Notes under the pieces: model-generated
Databases searched by the model: none
The model's input: the letters and a program-made list of their open reading frames with translations, nothing else
Told to the model about the DNA's origin: nothing
Part shown: positions 27,168 through 35,311 of the stretch, one piece after another
Position numbering within the stretch: the first letter of the stretch is position 1
Layout of the letters: every line of letters starts with the position of its first letter
Made by a program: the position numbers and the translations under genes
Assembly (NCBI GenBank): GCA_023663705.1
Contig: JAMPGY010000002.1
Location: forward strand, 1 to 64,000
Length of the DNA stretch: 64,000 nt
Reading direction: 5' to 3'
Origin: Clostridium sp.
GTDB lineage: Bacteria > Bacteroidota > Bacteroidia > Bacteroidales > Bacteroidaceae

Positions 27168-28525
27168 CGGTCGAAAGTCAGTTGTTGTCCGCGGCAGTCA
27201 TCATTGATACGGCCGTTGTCGTATGCAAGCTGCCCGTTGCAGTACGTCTGTCTCACGCGCCAGTTCAGGCGGCTTCCTTCCAGCGGGCTCCATCCGCAGG
27301 TGCTTATGATGTCTGCAGCCGTCAGGGTGTATGGCTGGGGCAGACGTTCGGTCAGCACCAGGTCGGCATAATACCCCTCGCGCAGGAATCCGCGCTCACG
27401 GATGTCAAACAGGCGTGCCGGTGCGTGACACATCAGTTCGGCCACCCGTTCGATAGGCAACACCCCCTCATCGCTGAGGCCGAGCATGCTTACGAGCGAG
27501 AATTGCACCATTGGCATGCCCGACATCGCCTTCAGGCAGCCGCCCTGTTTCTCCTCCACGGTGTGGGGCGCATGGTCGGTGCCCACCACATCGATGCGTC
27601 CGTCGGTGAGTGCCTGTCGCAGTGCATCGCGGTCGGCCGCGGTCTTCACGGCGGGGTTGCACTTGATGCGTGTGCCTAGTCGCGCATAGTCGGCATCGGT
27701 GAAGAGCAGATGGGGCAGACAGGCTTCGGCGGTGATGCGCTTGGTGGCATGAAGCCCACCGTCGGAAAGCGGGGCTGTGGAGAACAGTTCCAGTTCACGT
27801 GCGGTGGTCACGTGGGCCACATGGAGCCGTGCGCCGGTTTCGCGGGCCAGCCGCACGGCCAGTTCGGTGGAACGGAAGCAGGCCTCGGCGCTGCGCACCT
27901 CGGGATGATGACACACATCGGGGTTATCGCCATACCGTTCACGGATGGTTTTGGTGGCGGCCGAGATAAGGGCGCTGTCCTCGCAGTGGGTCATGATGAG
28001 CAGGGGGGAGCGGCGGAAAATCTGCAGCAGCGATTCGTATTGGTCCACCAGCATGTTGCCCGTGCTGCTGCCCATGAAAAGCTTCACGCCGCACACCTTC
28101 TTCAGGTCGAGTTGCGGGAGCAAGTCCGTGTTGGTGTTGGTGGCCCCGAAGAAGAACGAATAGTTCACCCGGCTGCGTCCGGCGGCCAGCTCGAACTTTT
28201 CCTGTAGGCGTTGCAGGTCGGTGGTCTGCGGCACCACGTTGGGCATGTCCATATACGAGGTGACGCCGCCGGCGGCGGCGGCTCGGCTCTCGCCGGCAAT
28301 GTCGGCTTTGTGGGTCAGTCCCGGTTCGCGGAAGTGCACGTGGTCGTCTATCACGCCGGGCAGCAGAAACTGTCCGGTGGCATCCACCGTGCGGTCGGCT
28401 GTCGTGTCGTTCGTTCCGTGTCCGTCCGTGCAGATGCAGGCTATGCGGTCGTTTTCAATCAGGACGTCGCCCTGTGTGCATCGTCCTTCGTTCACCAAAA
28501 AGGCATTTCTTATCCAGGTCTTCAT
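27164..28525 (-). CDS. pyrC: dihydroorotase
   Basis: 453 residues, the type found in most bacteria (about 430-450). Metal ligands: DDHVHFREPG (His-x-His), then the His and Asp blocks MTHCED, HVAHVTT and VVGTDHAPHTVEEK. The enzyme cyclises carbamoyl aspartate to dihydroorotate in pyrimidine synthesis. The Asp-His pair in TDHAPH carries the catalytic Asp. It begins a minus-strand run and has its own -7 box; the HD gene diverges from it across about 190 bases. Confidence 0.93.
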   Translation of the reverse strand: MKTWIRNAFLVNEGRCTQGDVLIENDRIACICTDGHGTNDTTADRTVDATGQFLLPGVIDDHVHFREPGLTHKADIAGESRAAAAGGVTSYMDMPNVVPQTTDLQRLQEKFELAAGRSRVNYSFFFGATNTNTDLLPQLDLKKVCGVKLFMGSSTGNMLVDQYESLLQIFRRSPLLIMTHCEDSALISAATKTIRERYGDNPDVCHHPEVRSAEACFRSTELAVRLARETGARLHVAHVTTARELELFSTAPLSDGGLHATKRITAEACLPHLLFTDADYARLGTRIKCNPAVKTAADRDALRQALTDGRIDVVGTDHAPHTVEEKQGGCLKAMSGMPMVQFSLVSMLGLSDEGVLPIERVAELMCHAPARLFDIRERGFLREGYYADLVLTERLPQPYTLTAADIISTCGWSPLEGSRLNWRVRQTYCNGQLAYDNGRINDDCRGQQLTFDR

Positions 28526-28565
28526 GTCAGTCTGTTCTTAATCATCCCGGGGATGGTGGTTCACA

Positions 28566-28573
28566 CAAAGGTA
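28566..28573 (-). promoter_or_regulatory. -7 box of pyrC
   Basis: On minus TACCTTTG, 40 bases before the pyrC ATG; no clear -33 box. Confidence 0.45.
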
Positions 28574-28647
28574 GATATAAAAAACGGAATGTGCGGCCAT
28601 TTGGATAAAATATCGTGTACAGAATTGGATAAACGGTTGTACTTTGT

Positions 28648-28655
28648 TACCTTTG
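28648..28655 (+). promoter_or_regulatory. -7 box of the HD-domain gene
   Basis: TACCTTTG with TTGG at 28625-28628, 19 bases upstream. It sets the transcription start near 28662, which rules out the much longer open frame that begins at 28211. Confidence 0.5.
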
Positions 28656-28717
28656 TAAATCTCCGTTCCGATACAGATGCCGGACGGATGTCAAGAGAAA
28701 CAATAAAAAGAGTAGAG

Positions 28718-29347
28718 ATGAACAGAGAAGAATTTGAGGCATGCCTGCTGCGTCAGGCACCGTTGCTCGACCGCATCCGGTTGGCGGCGCACGAGTTGCA
28801 CGACCACGTGAACCAGCATTACTCGGGCAATCTGCCCTATGGCTACCATCTGGACTCTGTGGCCGGTTGTGTGCAGGAATTTGCCCACGAGGTATGTGTG
28901 GCCGAGGCTGATGTGGTGCCCCTGCTCTTCGCTGCCTATTACCACGACAGCATAGAGGATGCCCGCCTCACCTATAACGATGTGAAGCGCCATGCCCTTA
29001 CGGCCGGAGGTATGGATGAGGAGCGTGCCGTGATGGCCACCGAGATGGTGTATGCGCTCACCAACGAGAAGGGACGCAATCGTGCCGAACGGGCTAACGA
29101 GAAATATTATGCCGGCATCCGCAGCACCCCCTATGCTTCTTTCTTGAAAGCTGCCGACCGTCTGGCCAACATGCGCTATTCCGCCCGTCTCACCTCACCC
29201 ACAAACATTCGCATGATGGGGGTATATGCCGGTGAGTGGGAGCATTTTCTGGCTTCGTTGCGTGTGGACGGCACAGATGTACGCTTTTCCGTTCCAGCCT
29301 CGCTGGTGCAAAAGATAGAGGAACTGATAAAGAGCGTTTCCGCATGA
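28718..29347 (+). CDS. HD-domain hydrolase, MESH1/SpoT-HD-like
   Basis: 209 residues from the ATG at 28718 (MNREEFEACLL); an in-frame ATG at 28688 is the alternative. The layout fits the HD domain of (p)ppGpp hydrolases: HLDSVAGCVQEF in place of the first His motif, LLFAAYYHDSIEDA with the HD pair and ED, and KAADRLANMRYS near the end. No synthetase or regulatory domain follows, so it resembles small alarmone hydrolases or a related nucleotide phosphohydrolase. Substrate not shown. The stop overlaps the start of a small 37-codon frame (ATGA). Confidence 0.72.
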   Translation: MNREEFEACLLRQAPLLDRIRLAAHELHDHVNQHYSGNLPYGYHLDSVAGCVQEFAHEVCVAEADVVPLLFAAYYHDSIEDARLTYNDVKRHALTAGGMDEERAVMATEMVYALTNEKGRNRAERANEKYYAGIRSTPYASFLKAADRLANMRYSARLTSPTNIRMMGVYAGEWEHFLASLRVDGTDVRFSVPASLVQKIEELIKSVSA

Positions 29348-29457
29348 TGAGGCTGAAAGACAGGCTGGCGGCCTGTCCCCATTGTGCGGAGATGGACACG
29401 CTGACTGCATGGTGTGAACGCCGGGTATCCGAAGCCGGCGTTTGCGGCAAAGCATAA
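29344..29457 (+). CDS. possible small Cys-containing protein coupled to the HD gene
   Basis: 37 codons, MMRLKDRLAACPHCAEMDTL then four further charged/Cys residues; CPHC and two later Cys (WCERR, GVCGKA) could bind a metal. The start overlaps the HD stop as ATGA, the usual coupling arrangement. It ends where the minus-strand terminator begins. Short, so only suggestive. Confidence 0.3.
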   Translation: MMRLKDRLAACPHCAEMDTLTAWCERRVSEAGVCGKA

Positions 29458-29516
29458 AAAAAGGGCTTCCGCTGAAGCCCAACCTTTGTTAACCTTAAAT
29501 CTAATACTATGAAAAA
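29455..29516 (-). ncRNA. predicted short sRNA between GT2 and HD genes
   Basis: A complete tiny transcription unit on minus: -33 TTTG, 19 bases, -7 TACCTTTG (see promoter), then about 36 bases of sequence and a GGGCTTC-CGCT-GAAGCCC stem with a seven-U tract. The RNA would be about 60 bases. It could not serve as leader for any gene because its terminator stands before the HD gene's opposite strand. It might instead be a decayed leader of a lost gene. Confidence 0.5.
29463..29480 (-). terminator. intrinsic terminator of the short sRNA and GT2 gene
   Basis: GGGCTTC (29463-29469) with GAAGCCC (29474-29480), 4-base loop; on minus followed by a U-run (A-run 29456-29462). Confidence 0.75.
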
Positions 29517-29523
29517 CACGATG

Positions 29524-29554
29524 CAAAGGTAGGCAGTTTCGCTATACTTGCAAA
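29524..29554 (-). promoter_or_regulatory. consensus promoter of the short sRNA
   Basis: On minus TTTG (29554-29551), 19 bases, TACCTTTG (29531-29524): an exact match to the Bacteroidetes promoter consensus and spacing. Confidence 0.6.
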
Positions 29555-29628
29555 ATGTTTACGTAGAAATTTATATAAAGCCTCTTTTTCTTGATTTATA
29601 TCAATAGAAGGGGCAGCCAAAGGTCTCT

Positions 29629-30384
29629 TTATGTCCGTGCGGGAACCCCCTTGGGGAACTTGCGGAACCATCCGTCCAACCGTAGGCGTATCACACCGAA
29701 CACCGCTTCGCTGAAGATGCCGCCGCTCATTTTGCTGGTGCCCAGTTCGCGGTTGACGAAAATCACGGGCACTTCCTTGATGCGGAATCCGCACTGGTGG
29801 GCGGTGAATTTCATTTCTATCTGGAAAGCATAGCCCTTGAAGCGTATCTTGTCCAGTTCGATGGTTTCCAACACCTGCCTGCGGTAGCACTTGAATCCGG
29901 CCGTGGTGTCGTGGATGTCCAGACCGGTAATCATCTGCACATACTTGGAGGCATAGTACGACATGAGTACACGTCCGATGGGCCAGTTCACCACGTTCAC
30001 GCCACTCACGTAGCGCGAGCCGATGGCCACATCATATCCTTCCTTGGCGCAGGCGGCATAGAGGCGGGGCAGGTCGTTGGGGTTGTGGCTGAAATCGGCA
30101 TCCATCTCGAATACATAGTCGTATTTCTTTTCGATAGCCCACTTGAATCCGGCTATGTAGGCTGTGCCCAATCCCAGCTTTCCGGTGCGCTGGATGAGAT
30201 GCAGACGACCGGCGAACTCATCGGCCATCAGTCGCTTCACGATGTCGGCTGTGCCGTCGGGCGAGCCGTCATCGATGATGAGTATGTGAAACGGTTGTTC
30301 CAGTCCGAGCACGGCGCGGATAATCTTCTCTATGTTCTCCCGCTCGTTGTAGGTGGGGATGATGACTATGCTGTCTGAGTTCAT
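29629..30384 (-). CDS. polyprenol phosphate mannosyltransferase-like GT2 glycosyltransferase
   Basis: 251 residues. IVIIPTYNERENI at the N-terminus, IDDGSPDGT (first Asp block) and EMDADFSHNP (DxD) are those of the dolichyl/polyprenol-phosphate mannose synthase group of family GT2; GLDIHDTTAGFKCYRR and the GISEAV-like ending SGGIFSEAVFGVIRLR follow. No C-terminal membrane helices, so it is the soluble form. It probably charges undecaprenyl phosphate with a hexose for surface glycan or protein glycosylation. Own -7 box; the following terminator is about 150 bases beyond the stop. Confidence 0.88.
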   Translation of the reverse strand: MNSDSIVIIPTYNERENIEKIIRAVLGLEQPFHILIIDDGSPDGTADIVKRLMADEFAGRLHLIQRTGKLGLGTAYIAGFKWAIEKKYDYVFEMDADFSHNPNDLPRLYAACAKEGYDVAIGSRYVSGVNVVNWPIGRVLMSYYASKYVQMITGLDIHDTTAGFKCYRRQVLETIELDKIRFKGYAFQIEMKFTAHQCGFRIKEVPVIFVNRELGTSKMSGGIFSEAVFGVIRLRLDGWFRKFPKGVPART

Positions 30385-30427
30385 ACGCCTTGTGTGATTA
30401 AGCTTGATTCATCGGGTTAATGCAAGG

Positions 30428-30435
30428 CAAATATA
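30428..30435 (-). promoter_or_regulatory. -7 box of the GT2 gene
   Basis: On minus TATATTTG, a full match, 44 bases before the ATG. Confidence 0.45.
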
Positions 30436-30509
30436 ACGAGAAAAGGCGAGACGGATGCCAGCCGGGCGATTTATTTTACGGTCTGTGGGGTGATTTTATC
30501 TATTTTTCG

Positions 30510-30517
30510 TAATTTTG
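30510..30517 (+). promoter_or_regulatory. -7 box of mfd
   Basis: TAATTTTG, a full TAnnTTTG match, 15 bases before the ATG at 30532; it argues against the earlier in-frame start at 30490. Confidence 0.5.
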
Positions 30518-30531
30518 TACGCTTTTACAAC

Positions 30532-33500
30532 ATGGAAATACAGGAACTTCTTACGTTATATGCCGCCCATCCTCAGGTGAAGGCACTGGGACGGTTGTTG
30601 CAGGACGACGGCGTGCACACCGCACATGTGGGTGGTTTGTGTGCCTCGGCCGCCCCGCTTGCTTTTGCCTCGCTGGTGGCTGCCGCTCCCGAGGCGCTCA
30701 CCCGCCCCTATGTGTTTGTGCTGGACGATGCCGAGGAGGCCGGTTATTTCTATCACGACCTCACCCAGCTGCTGGGCGAGGAGCGCGTACTCTATTTCCC
30801 CTCGTCCTATCGCCGCTCTGTGCGCTATGCCCAGAAGGATGCGGCCAGCGAGATTCTGCGTACGGAGGTGCTGAGCCGCCTGTCGGCCGGAACGTTGCCT
30901 TTGTTTGTGATCACCAGTCCCGAGGCGTTGGCCGAGAAGGTGGTGTCGCGTGAGAAACTCAGCAGCCAGACCCTCCGGCTGTCTGCCGGGGAACGGGTGG
31001 ACATCGGCTTTGTGGAGGAGACGCTTTTCGCCTACGGCTTCCGGCGGGTGGACTATGTGTACGAACCCGGGCAGTACGCTGTGCGTGGCAGCATCGTGGA
31101 TGTGTTCTCTTTCGCTTCGGAATTTCCCTATCGCATCGACTTCTTCGGCGATGAGGTGGACAGCATACGCACCTTCGACGTGCAGACCCAACTGTCGCAA
31201 AACCGCTGCGAGGCTGTGTCCATCGTGCCCGAACTGCAGGGCGGGGAAGAGGCAGTCTGCCTGTCGCGTTTCCTGCCGGCGCAGACCGTGCTGGTGGTGA
31301 AGGATTGGCTCTATGTGTGCGAGACCGTGGACAGCGTCTACGAGAAGGGCTTCTCTCAGCAGGCCCTGCTGGAGCAGGAGGCGGTGAGTGAGATGGAGCG
31401 GCAGGAGCAGCACGACCGTCTGCGTCGCGAAAGCGTGCTCACGGACGGGGCGCAGTTCCGCCGGGGCTTCCTCGACTTCCGCCGGGTGGAGATAGGCCAT
31501 CGCCCCACGGGTACACCGCAGGCCACGCTTTCGTTCAGTCAGGAGGCTCAGCCTGTGTTTCACAAAAACTTCGAACTGGTCAACCAATCGTTTGCCGACT
31601 ATCTGTTGCAGGGCTACACCTTATATATATTGGCAGACTCGGCCAAGCAGACCGACCGCCTGCAGGCCATATTCGACGAACAGGCACCGGGCATCCGTTT
31701 CACGCCGGTGGATCGTACGCTGCATGCCGGTTTTGCCGACCGCACCCTGCGCGTATGTCTCTTCACCGATCATCAGATTTTCGACCGTTTCCACAAGTAT
31801 AATCTGCGCAGCGATAAGGCGCGCAGCGGAAAAGTGGCGCTGTCGCTCAAGGAAATACAGCAGTTTCAGGTGGGCGACTACGTGGTGCATGTGGACCACG
31901 GCGTGGGGCGCTTCGGTGGCTTGGTGAGCATCCCCTCGGGCGGCACCACGCAGGAAGTCATCAAGATTCTCTATCAGAACGACGATGTGGTGTTCGTGTC
32001 CATCCATTCGCTCCACAAGGTGAGCAAATACAAGGGGCGCGAGGGCGAACCGCCGCGCGTCAACAAACTGGGCACGGGGGCTTGGGAAAAACTCAAGGAG
32101 CGCACCAAGACCAAGATTAAGGATATCGCCCGCGACCTCATCCGCCTCTATTCGCGTCGCCGCGAAGAGAAGGGCTTCGCTTTCAGTCCCGACAGTTTCC
32201 TGCAACACGAGCTGGAGGCCGGATTCCTCTACGAGGACACGCCGGATCAGTTGAAGGCCACGCAGGACGTGAAAGCCGACATGGAGCGTGCCCGCCCGAT
32301 GGACCGTCTGGTGTGTGGCGACGTGGGCTTCGGAAAGACCGAGGTGGCCGTGCGTGCCGCCTTCAAGGCTTGTGCGGACAACAAGCAGGTGGCCGTCATG
32401 GTGCCCACCACCGTGCTGGCCTATCAGCACTATCAGACCTTCAAGGGCCGGTTGAAGGGGCTCCCCGTTCGGGTGGAATACCTGAGCCGCGCACGCACCG
32501 CCACCCAGACGCGAGAGATACTGAAAGACCTTGCGGACGGTAAGGTAAACATCCTTATCGGCACCCACAAACTCATTTCCAAGACGGTGAAGTTTCAGGA
32601 CTTGGGGCTGCTCATTATCGATGAGGAGCAGAAGTTCGGTGTGGCCACCAAGGAGAAACTCCGCCAGATGAAGGTGAATGTGGATACGCTCACCCTCACC
32701 GCCACTCCCATACCGCGCACCCTGCAATTCTCGCTCATGGGCGCCCGAGACCTCTCCGTCATCCAGACTCCGCCCCCCAACCGCTATCCCATACAGACCG
32801 AGGTGCACACTTTCAGCGGCGAGATTATCGCCGAGGCTGTCAACTTCGAGATGAGCCGCAATGGACAGGTGTTCATCGTGAACAACCGCATCTCCAACCT
32901 GCCCGAGCTGGAGGCACTCGTGCACAAGCACGTGCCCGATGCCCGCATCTGCGTGGGGCACGGGCGCATGTCGCCCGAGGAACTTGAGCAGGTCATCTAC
33001 GGCTTTGCCAACTACGACTACGATGTGCTCATCTCCACCACCATCATCGAGAGCGGTATAGACATCCCCAACGCCAACACCATCATCGTGAACGGAGCGC
33101 AGAACTTCGGACTGAGCGATCTGCACCAGATGCGCGGCCGCGTGGGACGAAGCAACAAGAAGGCCTTCTGCTATCTGCTCGCGCCGCCCCTCTCCGCCCT
33201 CACGCAGGAGGCTCGCCGCCGCCTGCAGGCCATCGAGAACTTCTCCGACCTGGGATCGGGCATCCACATCGCCATGCAGGATCTCGACATACGCGGCGCC
33301 GGCAATCTGCTGGGAGCCGAGCAGAGCGGTTTCATTGCCGACCTGGGCTACGAGACCTATCAGAAGATTCTGTCCGAAGCGGTGAAGGAACTGCGCAACG
33401 AGGAGTTTTCCGATCTTTATGCCCGGGAGATGGAGGCGGGGACCGAACTCAGCGGTGCCGACTTTGTGGACGAATGCGCATTGGAGAGTGACCTGCAGAT

Positions 33501-33930
33501 GTCCTTCACCGAGGATTACGTGCCGGGCAGCAGCGAGCGCATGTTGCTCTACCGCGAACTGGATGCGCTGGAGCGGCCCGATGATGTGGAAGCCTTCCGT
33601 CGCCGCTTGATAGACCGCTTCGGCCCCATCCCCGAGCAGGGCGAGGAACTCATCCGCGTGGTCACGCTGCGGCGTCTGGGCAAATACCTGGGTGCGGAAA
33701 AGATATTCCTGAAGGCCGGACGCATGACGCTTTACTTCGTCAACAAGTCGGACAGCCCGTTCTATCAGAGTCGTGCCTTCGGTCAGTGCATTGCCTACAT
33801 GAGCATGAACGTGCATCGCTGCAAGATGCGCGAGGCCGACGGGCGCCGCTCCATGCTCATCCAGGAGGTGGAGACAGTGAAGGAGGCCGTGGAGTTGCTG
33901 GACTACATAGCCGGTCTGCAGGCCGTTTAG
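30532..33930 (+). CDS. mfd: transcription-repair coupling factor Mfd
   Basis: 1132 residues from MEIQELLTLY. The N-terminal UvrB-like region (domains 1-3, about 1-420) ends at the RNA polymerase interaction (CarD-like) domain near residue 443 (FQVGDYVVHVDHGVGRF). The RecG-like translocase follows with Walker A GDVGFGKTE (about 596) and DEEQ at about 696, LTATPIPRTL, and the TRG-type region QMRGRVGRS; the TRCF C-terminal domain ends the chain. Mfd removes stalled RNA polymerase and recruits UvrA. Length is in the family's range. It converges on the histidine phosphatase gene with a 17-base gap. Confidence 0.95.
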   Translation: MEIQELLTLYAAHPQVKALGRLLQDDGVHTAHVGGLCASAAPLAFASLVAAAPEALTRPYVFVLDDAEEAGYFYHDLTQLLGEERVLYFPSSYRRSVRYAQKDAASEILRTEVLSRLSAGTLPLFVITSPEALAEKVVSREKLSSQTLRLSAGERVDIGFVEETLFAYGFRRVDYVYEPGQYAVRGSIVDVFSFASEFPYRIDFFGDEVDSIRTFDVQTQLSQNRCEAVSIVPELQGGEEAVCLSRFLPAQTVLVVKDWLYVCETVDSVYEKGFSQQALLEQEAVSEMERQEQHDRLRRESVLTDGAQFRRGFLDFRRVEIGHRPTGTPQATLSFSQEAQPVFHKNFELVNQSFADYLLQGYTLYILADSAKQTDRLQAIFDEQAPGIRFTPVDRTLHAGFADRTLRVCLFTDHQIFDRFHKYNLRSDKARSGKVALSLKEIQQFQVGDYVVHVDHGVGRFGGLVSIPSGGTTQEVIKILYQNDDVVFVSIHSLHKVSKYKGREGEPPRVNKLGTGAWEKLKERTKTKIKDIARDLIRLYSRRREEKGFAFSPDSFLQHELEAGFLYEDTPDQLKATQDVKADMERARPMDRLVCGDVGFGKTEVAVRAAFKACADNKQVAVMVPTTVLAYQHYQTFKGRLKGLPVRVEYLSRARTATQTREILKDLADGKVNILIGTHKLISKTVKFQDLGLLIIDEEQKFGVATKEKLRQMKVNVDTLTLTATPIPRTLQFSLMGARDLSVIQTPPPNRYPIQTEVHTFSGEIIAEAVNFEMSRNGQVFIVNNRISNLPELEALVHKHVPDARICVGHGRMSPEELEQVIYGFANYDYDVLISTTIIESGIDIPNANTIIVNGAQNFGLSDLHQMRGRVGRSNKKAFCYLLAPPLSALTQEARRRLQAIENFSDLGSGIHIAMQDLDIRGAGNLLGAEQSGFIADLGYETYQKILSEAVKELRNEEFSDLYAREMEAGTELSGADFVDECALESDLQMSFTEDYVPGSSERMLLYRELDALERPDDVEAFRRRLIDRFGPIPEQGEELIRVVTLRRLGKYLGAEKIFLKAGRMTLYFVNKSDSPFYQSRAFGQCIAYMSMNVHRCKMREADGRRSMLIQEVETVKEAVELLDYIAGLQAV

Positions 33931-33947
33931 TTTGGCTGCAGAGGCTG

Positions 33948-34658
33948 TCAGTCGGCTGTCAGTCCGCTTTCTTCCTTCAGATAGCGGAAGGCGAGCGGGG
34001 GCTTCAGTCTCACCACTCTTACCTCTGCGTTGTCCATGCGCGGCACCTCGCGCAGCGTCTTCCCCGATGCTGCCCCTTGCACCACGCGCGAGAACAGTCC
34101 GTGGCTCACGGCCAGCACCGTCTGGCCCGCATGTTGCTCCACCAGGGTTTGCAGAAACCGCTCGGCGCGGGCGAACAGCGCATCCACGCTCTCCACGGTG
34201 TTGTTCAGTTGTTGCCGGGCTTTCAGGTAACTGATGCCCGTCAGATTGCCCCAATCGCGTTCGCGCAGCAGCGGGGTGAGAGAGAGGGGCAGACCGTGCG
34301 GCTCGTTGAGTATGTGTGCCGTGTCGATGCAGCGCTGCAGGTCGCTGCACACCAGTGCATCAAAATGCCTGTCGGCCAGCTCATCGCGCAGAGCCCTTGC
34401 CTGTTCCCGTCCGTGTTCGGTCAGGTGTCCCGGCAGGTGTCCCTGCAGGATGTTCACCACGTTCTCCTCCGTTTCCCCGTGTCGCACGATATAAAGGGTG
34501 GTTTCTTCTTCACAAACCGCCTCTTTTTTCGGGTCGTCCACTGGTTTCTGCTCCGAAAGAGGCTGTTTGTCGGCTGGCGGTGAGGTGCTTGCGATAACGG
34601 TGTTTGGCTTGTCTCTCATCTGCCGGAGCATCGAGAGCGTGATATTTTGCTTGTCCAT
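33948..34658 (-). CDS. histidine phosphatase family protein (phosphoglycerate mutase-like)
   Basis: 236 residues from the ATG at 34658 (MDKQNITLSMLR). An earlier in-frame start would run through the promoter, so it is rejected. The first 60 residues are a Pro/Lys-rich linker. Then YIVRHGETEENV (RHG nucleophile), LTEHGREQARALRDEL, SDLQRCIDTAHIL, LRERDWGNLTG (Glu acid) and SHGLFSRVV (second His). It dephosphorylates an unknown small molecule or protein. Cytoplasmic. The stop converges on mfd. Confidence 0.82.
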   Translation of the reverse strand: MDKQNITLSMLRQMRDKPNTVIASTSPPADKQPLSEQKPVDDPKKEAVCEEETTLYIVRHGETEENVVNILQGHLPGHLTEHGREQARALRDELADRHFDALVCSDLQRCIDTAHILNEPHGLPLSLTPLLRERDWGNLTGISYLKARQQLNNTVESVDALFARAERFLQTLVEQHAGQTVLAVSHGLFSRVVQGAASGKTLREVPRMDNAEVRVVRLKPPLAFRYLKEESGLTAD

Positions 34659-34688
34659 AACCAAAGATGTTTTAAAGAATTGCGGTTG

Positions 34689-34696
34689 CAAAGATA
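34689..34696 (-). promoter_or_regulatory. -7 box of the histidine phosphatase gene, inside the 61-bp repeat
   Basis: On minus TATCTTTG, full consensus, 31 bases before the ATG. It overlaps the start of repeat copy 1; copy 2 carries the same box with one change (TATCTTTT). Confidence 0.55.
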
Positions 34697-34825
34697 ATGC
34701 AAATCGAGAGCAGAAATTTCAAGCTTGCTTGAATGTTTATGCCGAGATGCCGCTTATCTTCTGAAAAGATAATGCAAATCGAGAGCAGAAATTTCAAGCT
34801 TGCTTGAATGTTTATGCCGAGATGC
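34690..34825. repeat. two 61-bp direct copies, 75-bp period, containing a promoter and a hairpin
   Basis: Copy 1 is 34690-34750 and copy 2 is 34765-34825, identical by eye over 61 bases and separated by 14 bases. Each holds TTCAAGC-TT-GCTTGAA, a perfect 7-bp hairpin, and the -7 box of the histidine phosphatase on minus. Similar hairpin-bearing promoter segments are common in Prevotella/Bacteroides intergenic DNA as far as I recall. Confidence 0.8.
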
Positions 34826-34932
34826 AGTTCCCAATTGCAGACGCTTTGAAAAGCGTTCCTATCTTGTGGATGCTAATATTATTACATTGGTGGTATGGGC
34901 GAACGGATACAATAAAGTTTGTCGGAAAAAAG

Positions 34933-35274
34933 CTTCAATGGTTCATACTATTTGTGTATGAGCAACAAATGGTTCACTTTTTGGTTCATTTATCCTTCAC
35001 TTAGGATTCACTTCTCCGGAGTGCGCACCGATACGTTCGCGTAATATTGCCTTACATGACGATGCGATGGGGGAGACGATACAATGTGGGGTGATGACAA
35101 CGCTTGCCTGTGCGACAATGCAGTAGGGACGTTTTTCAGCAGCCTCTTTAAAAAACGTCCCTACCGCCATCCAGACGACAGACTGCATGGGCGACTGTGA
35201 AGTTTGGATGAAGGAATAGTGAAGGAAAAGTGAACCTTTTCTCGCTGATTCACAGATAGTATGAACCATTGAAG
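34933..35274. mobile_element. MITE-like nested inverted-repeat element
   Basis: A perfect 19-bp inverted repeat closes the element: 34933-34951 and 35256-35274 are reverse complements, and further pairs continue inside (GGTTCACTTTT at about 34971 against AAAAGTGAACC at about 35226). A second stem, GTAGGGACGTTTTT / AAAAAACGTCCCTAC (35123-35136 with 35150-35164), lies inside. About 342 bases, no coding capacity: the form of a non-autonomous miniature transposable element. Flanking duplications were not found. Confidence 0.5.
35123..35164. repeat. inner hairpin of the MITE-like element
   Basis: GTAGGGACGTTTTT pairs with AAAAAACGTCCCTAC around a short loop. Core GTAGGGACG/CGTCCCTAC. Confidence 0.7.
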
Positions 35275-35311
35275 GATAATCTGCATACTGCGGTATGGTG
35301 AGGAGGAAGCG

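Larger units (their letters stand above)
34826..35310. other. gene-free region before the 23-bp repeats
   Basis: No credible gene. Open frames of 60-136 codons here run over inverted repeats and lack family features. It contains the nested inverted-repeat element described separately. Confidence 0.5.

Noticed and set aside
28211-28717. Long N-terminal extension of the HD gene
   Set aside because: It runs antisense through pyrC and its promoter; the -7 box at 28648 sets the start later.
31621-34350. 909-codon minus-strand open frame over mfd
   Set aside because: Mirror of the mfd reading frame in GC-rich codons; no domains, and mfd is unmistakable.
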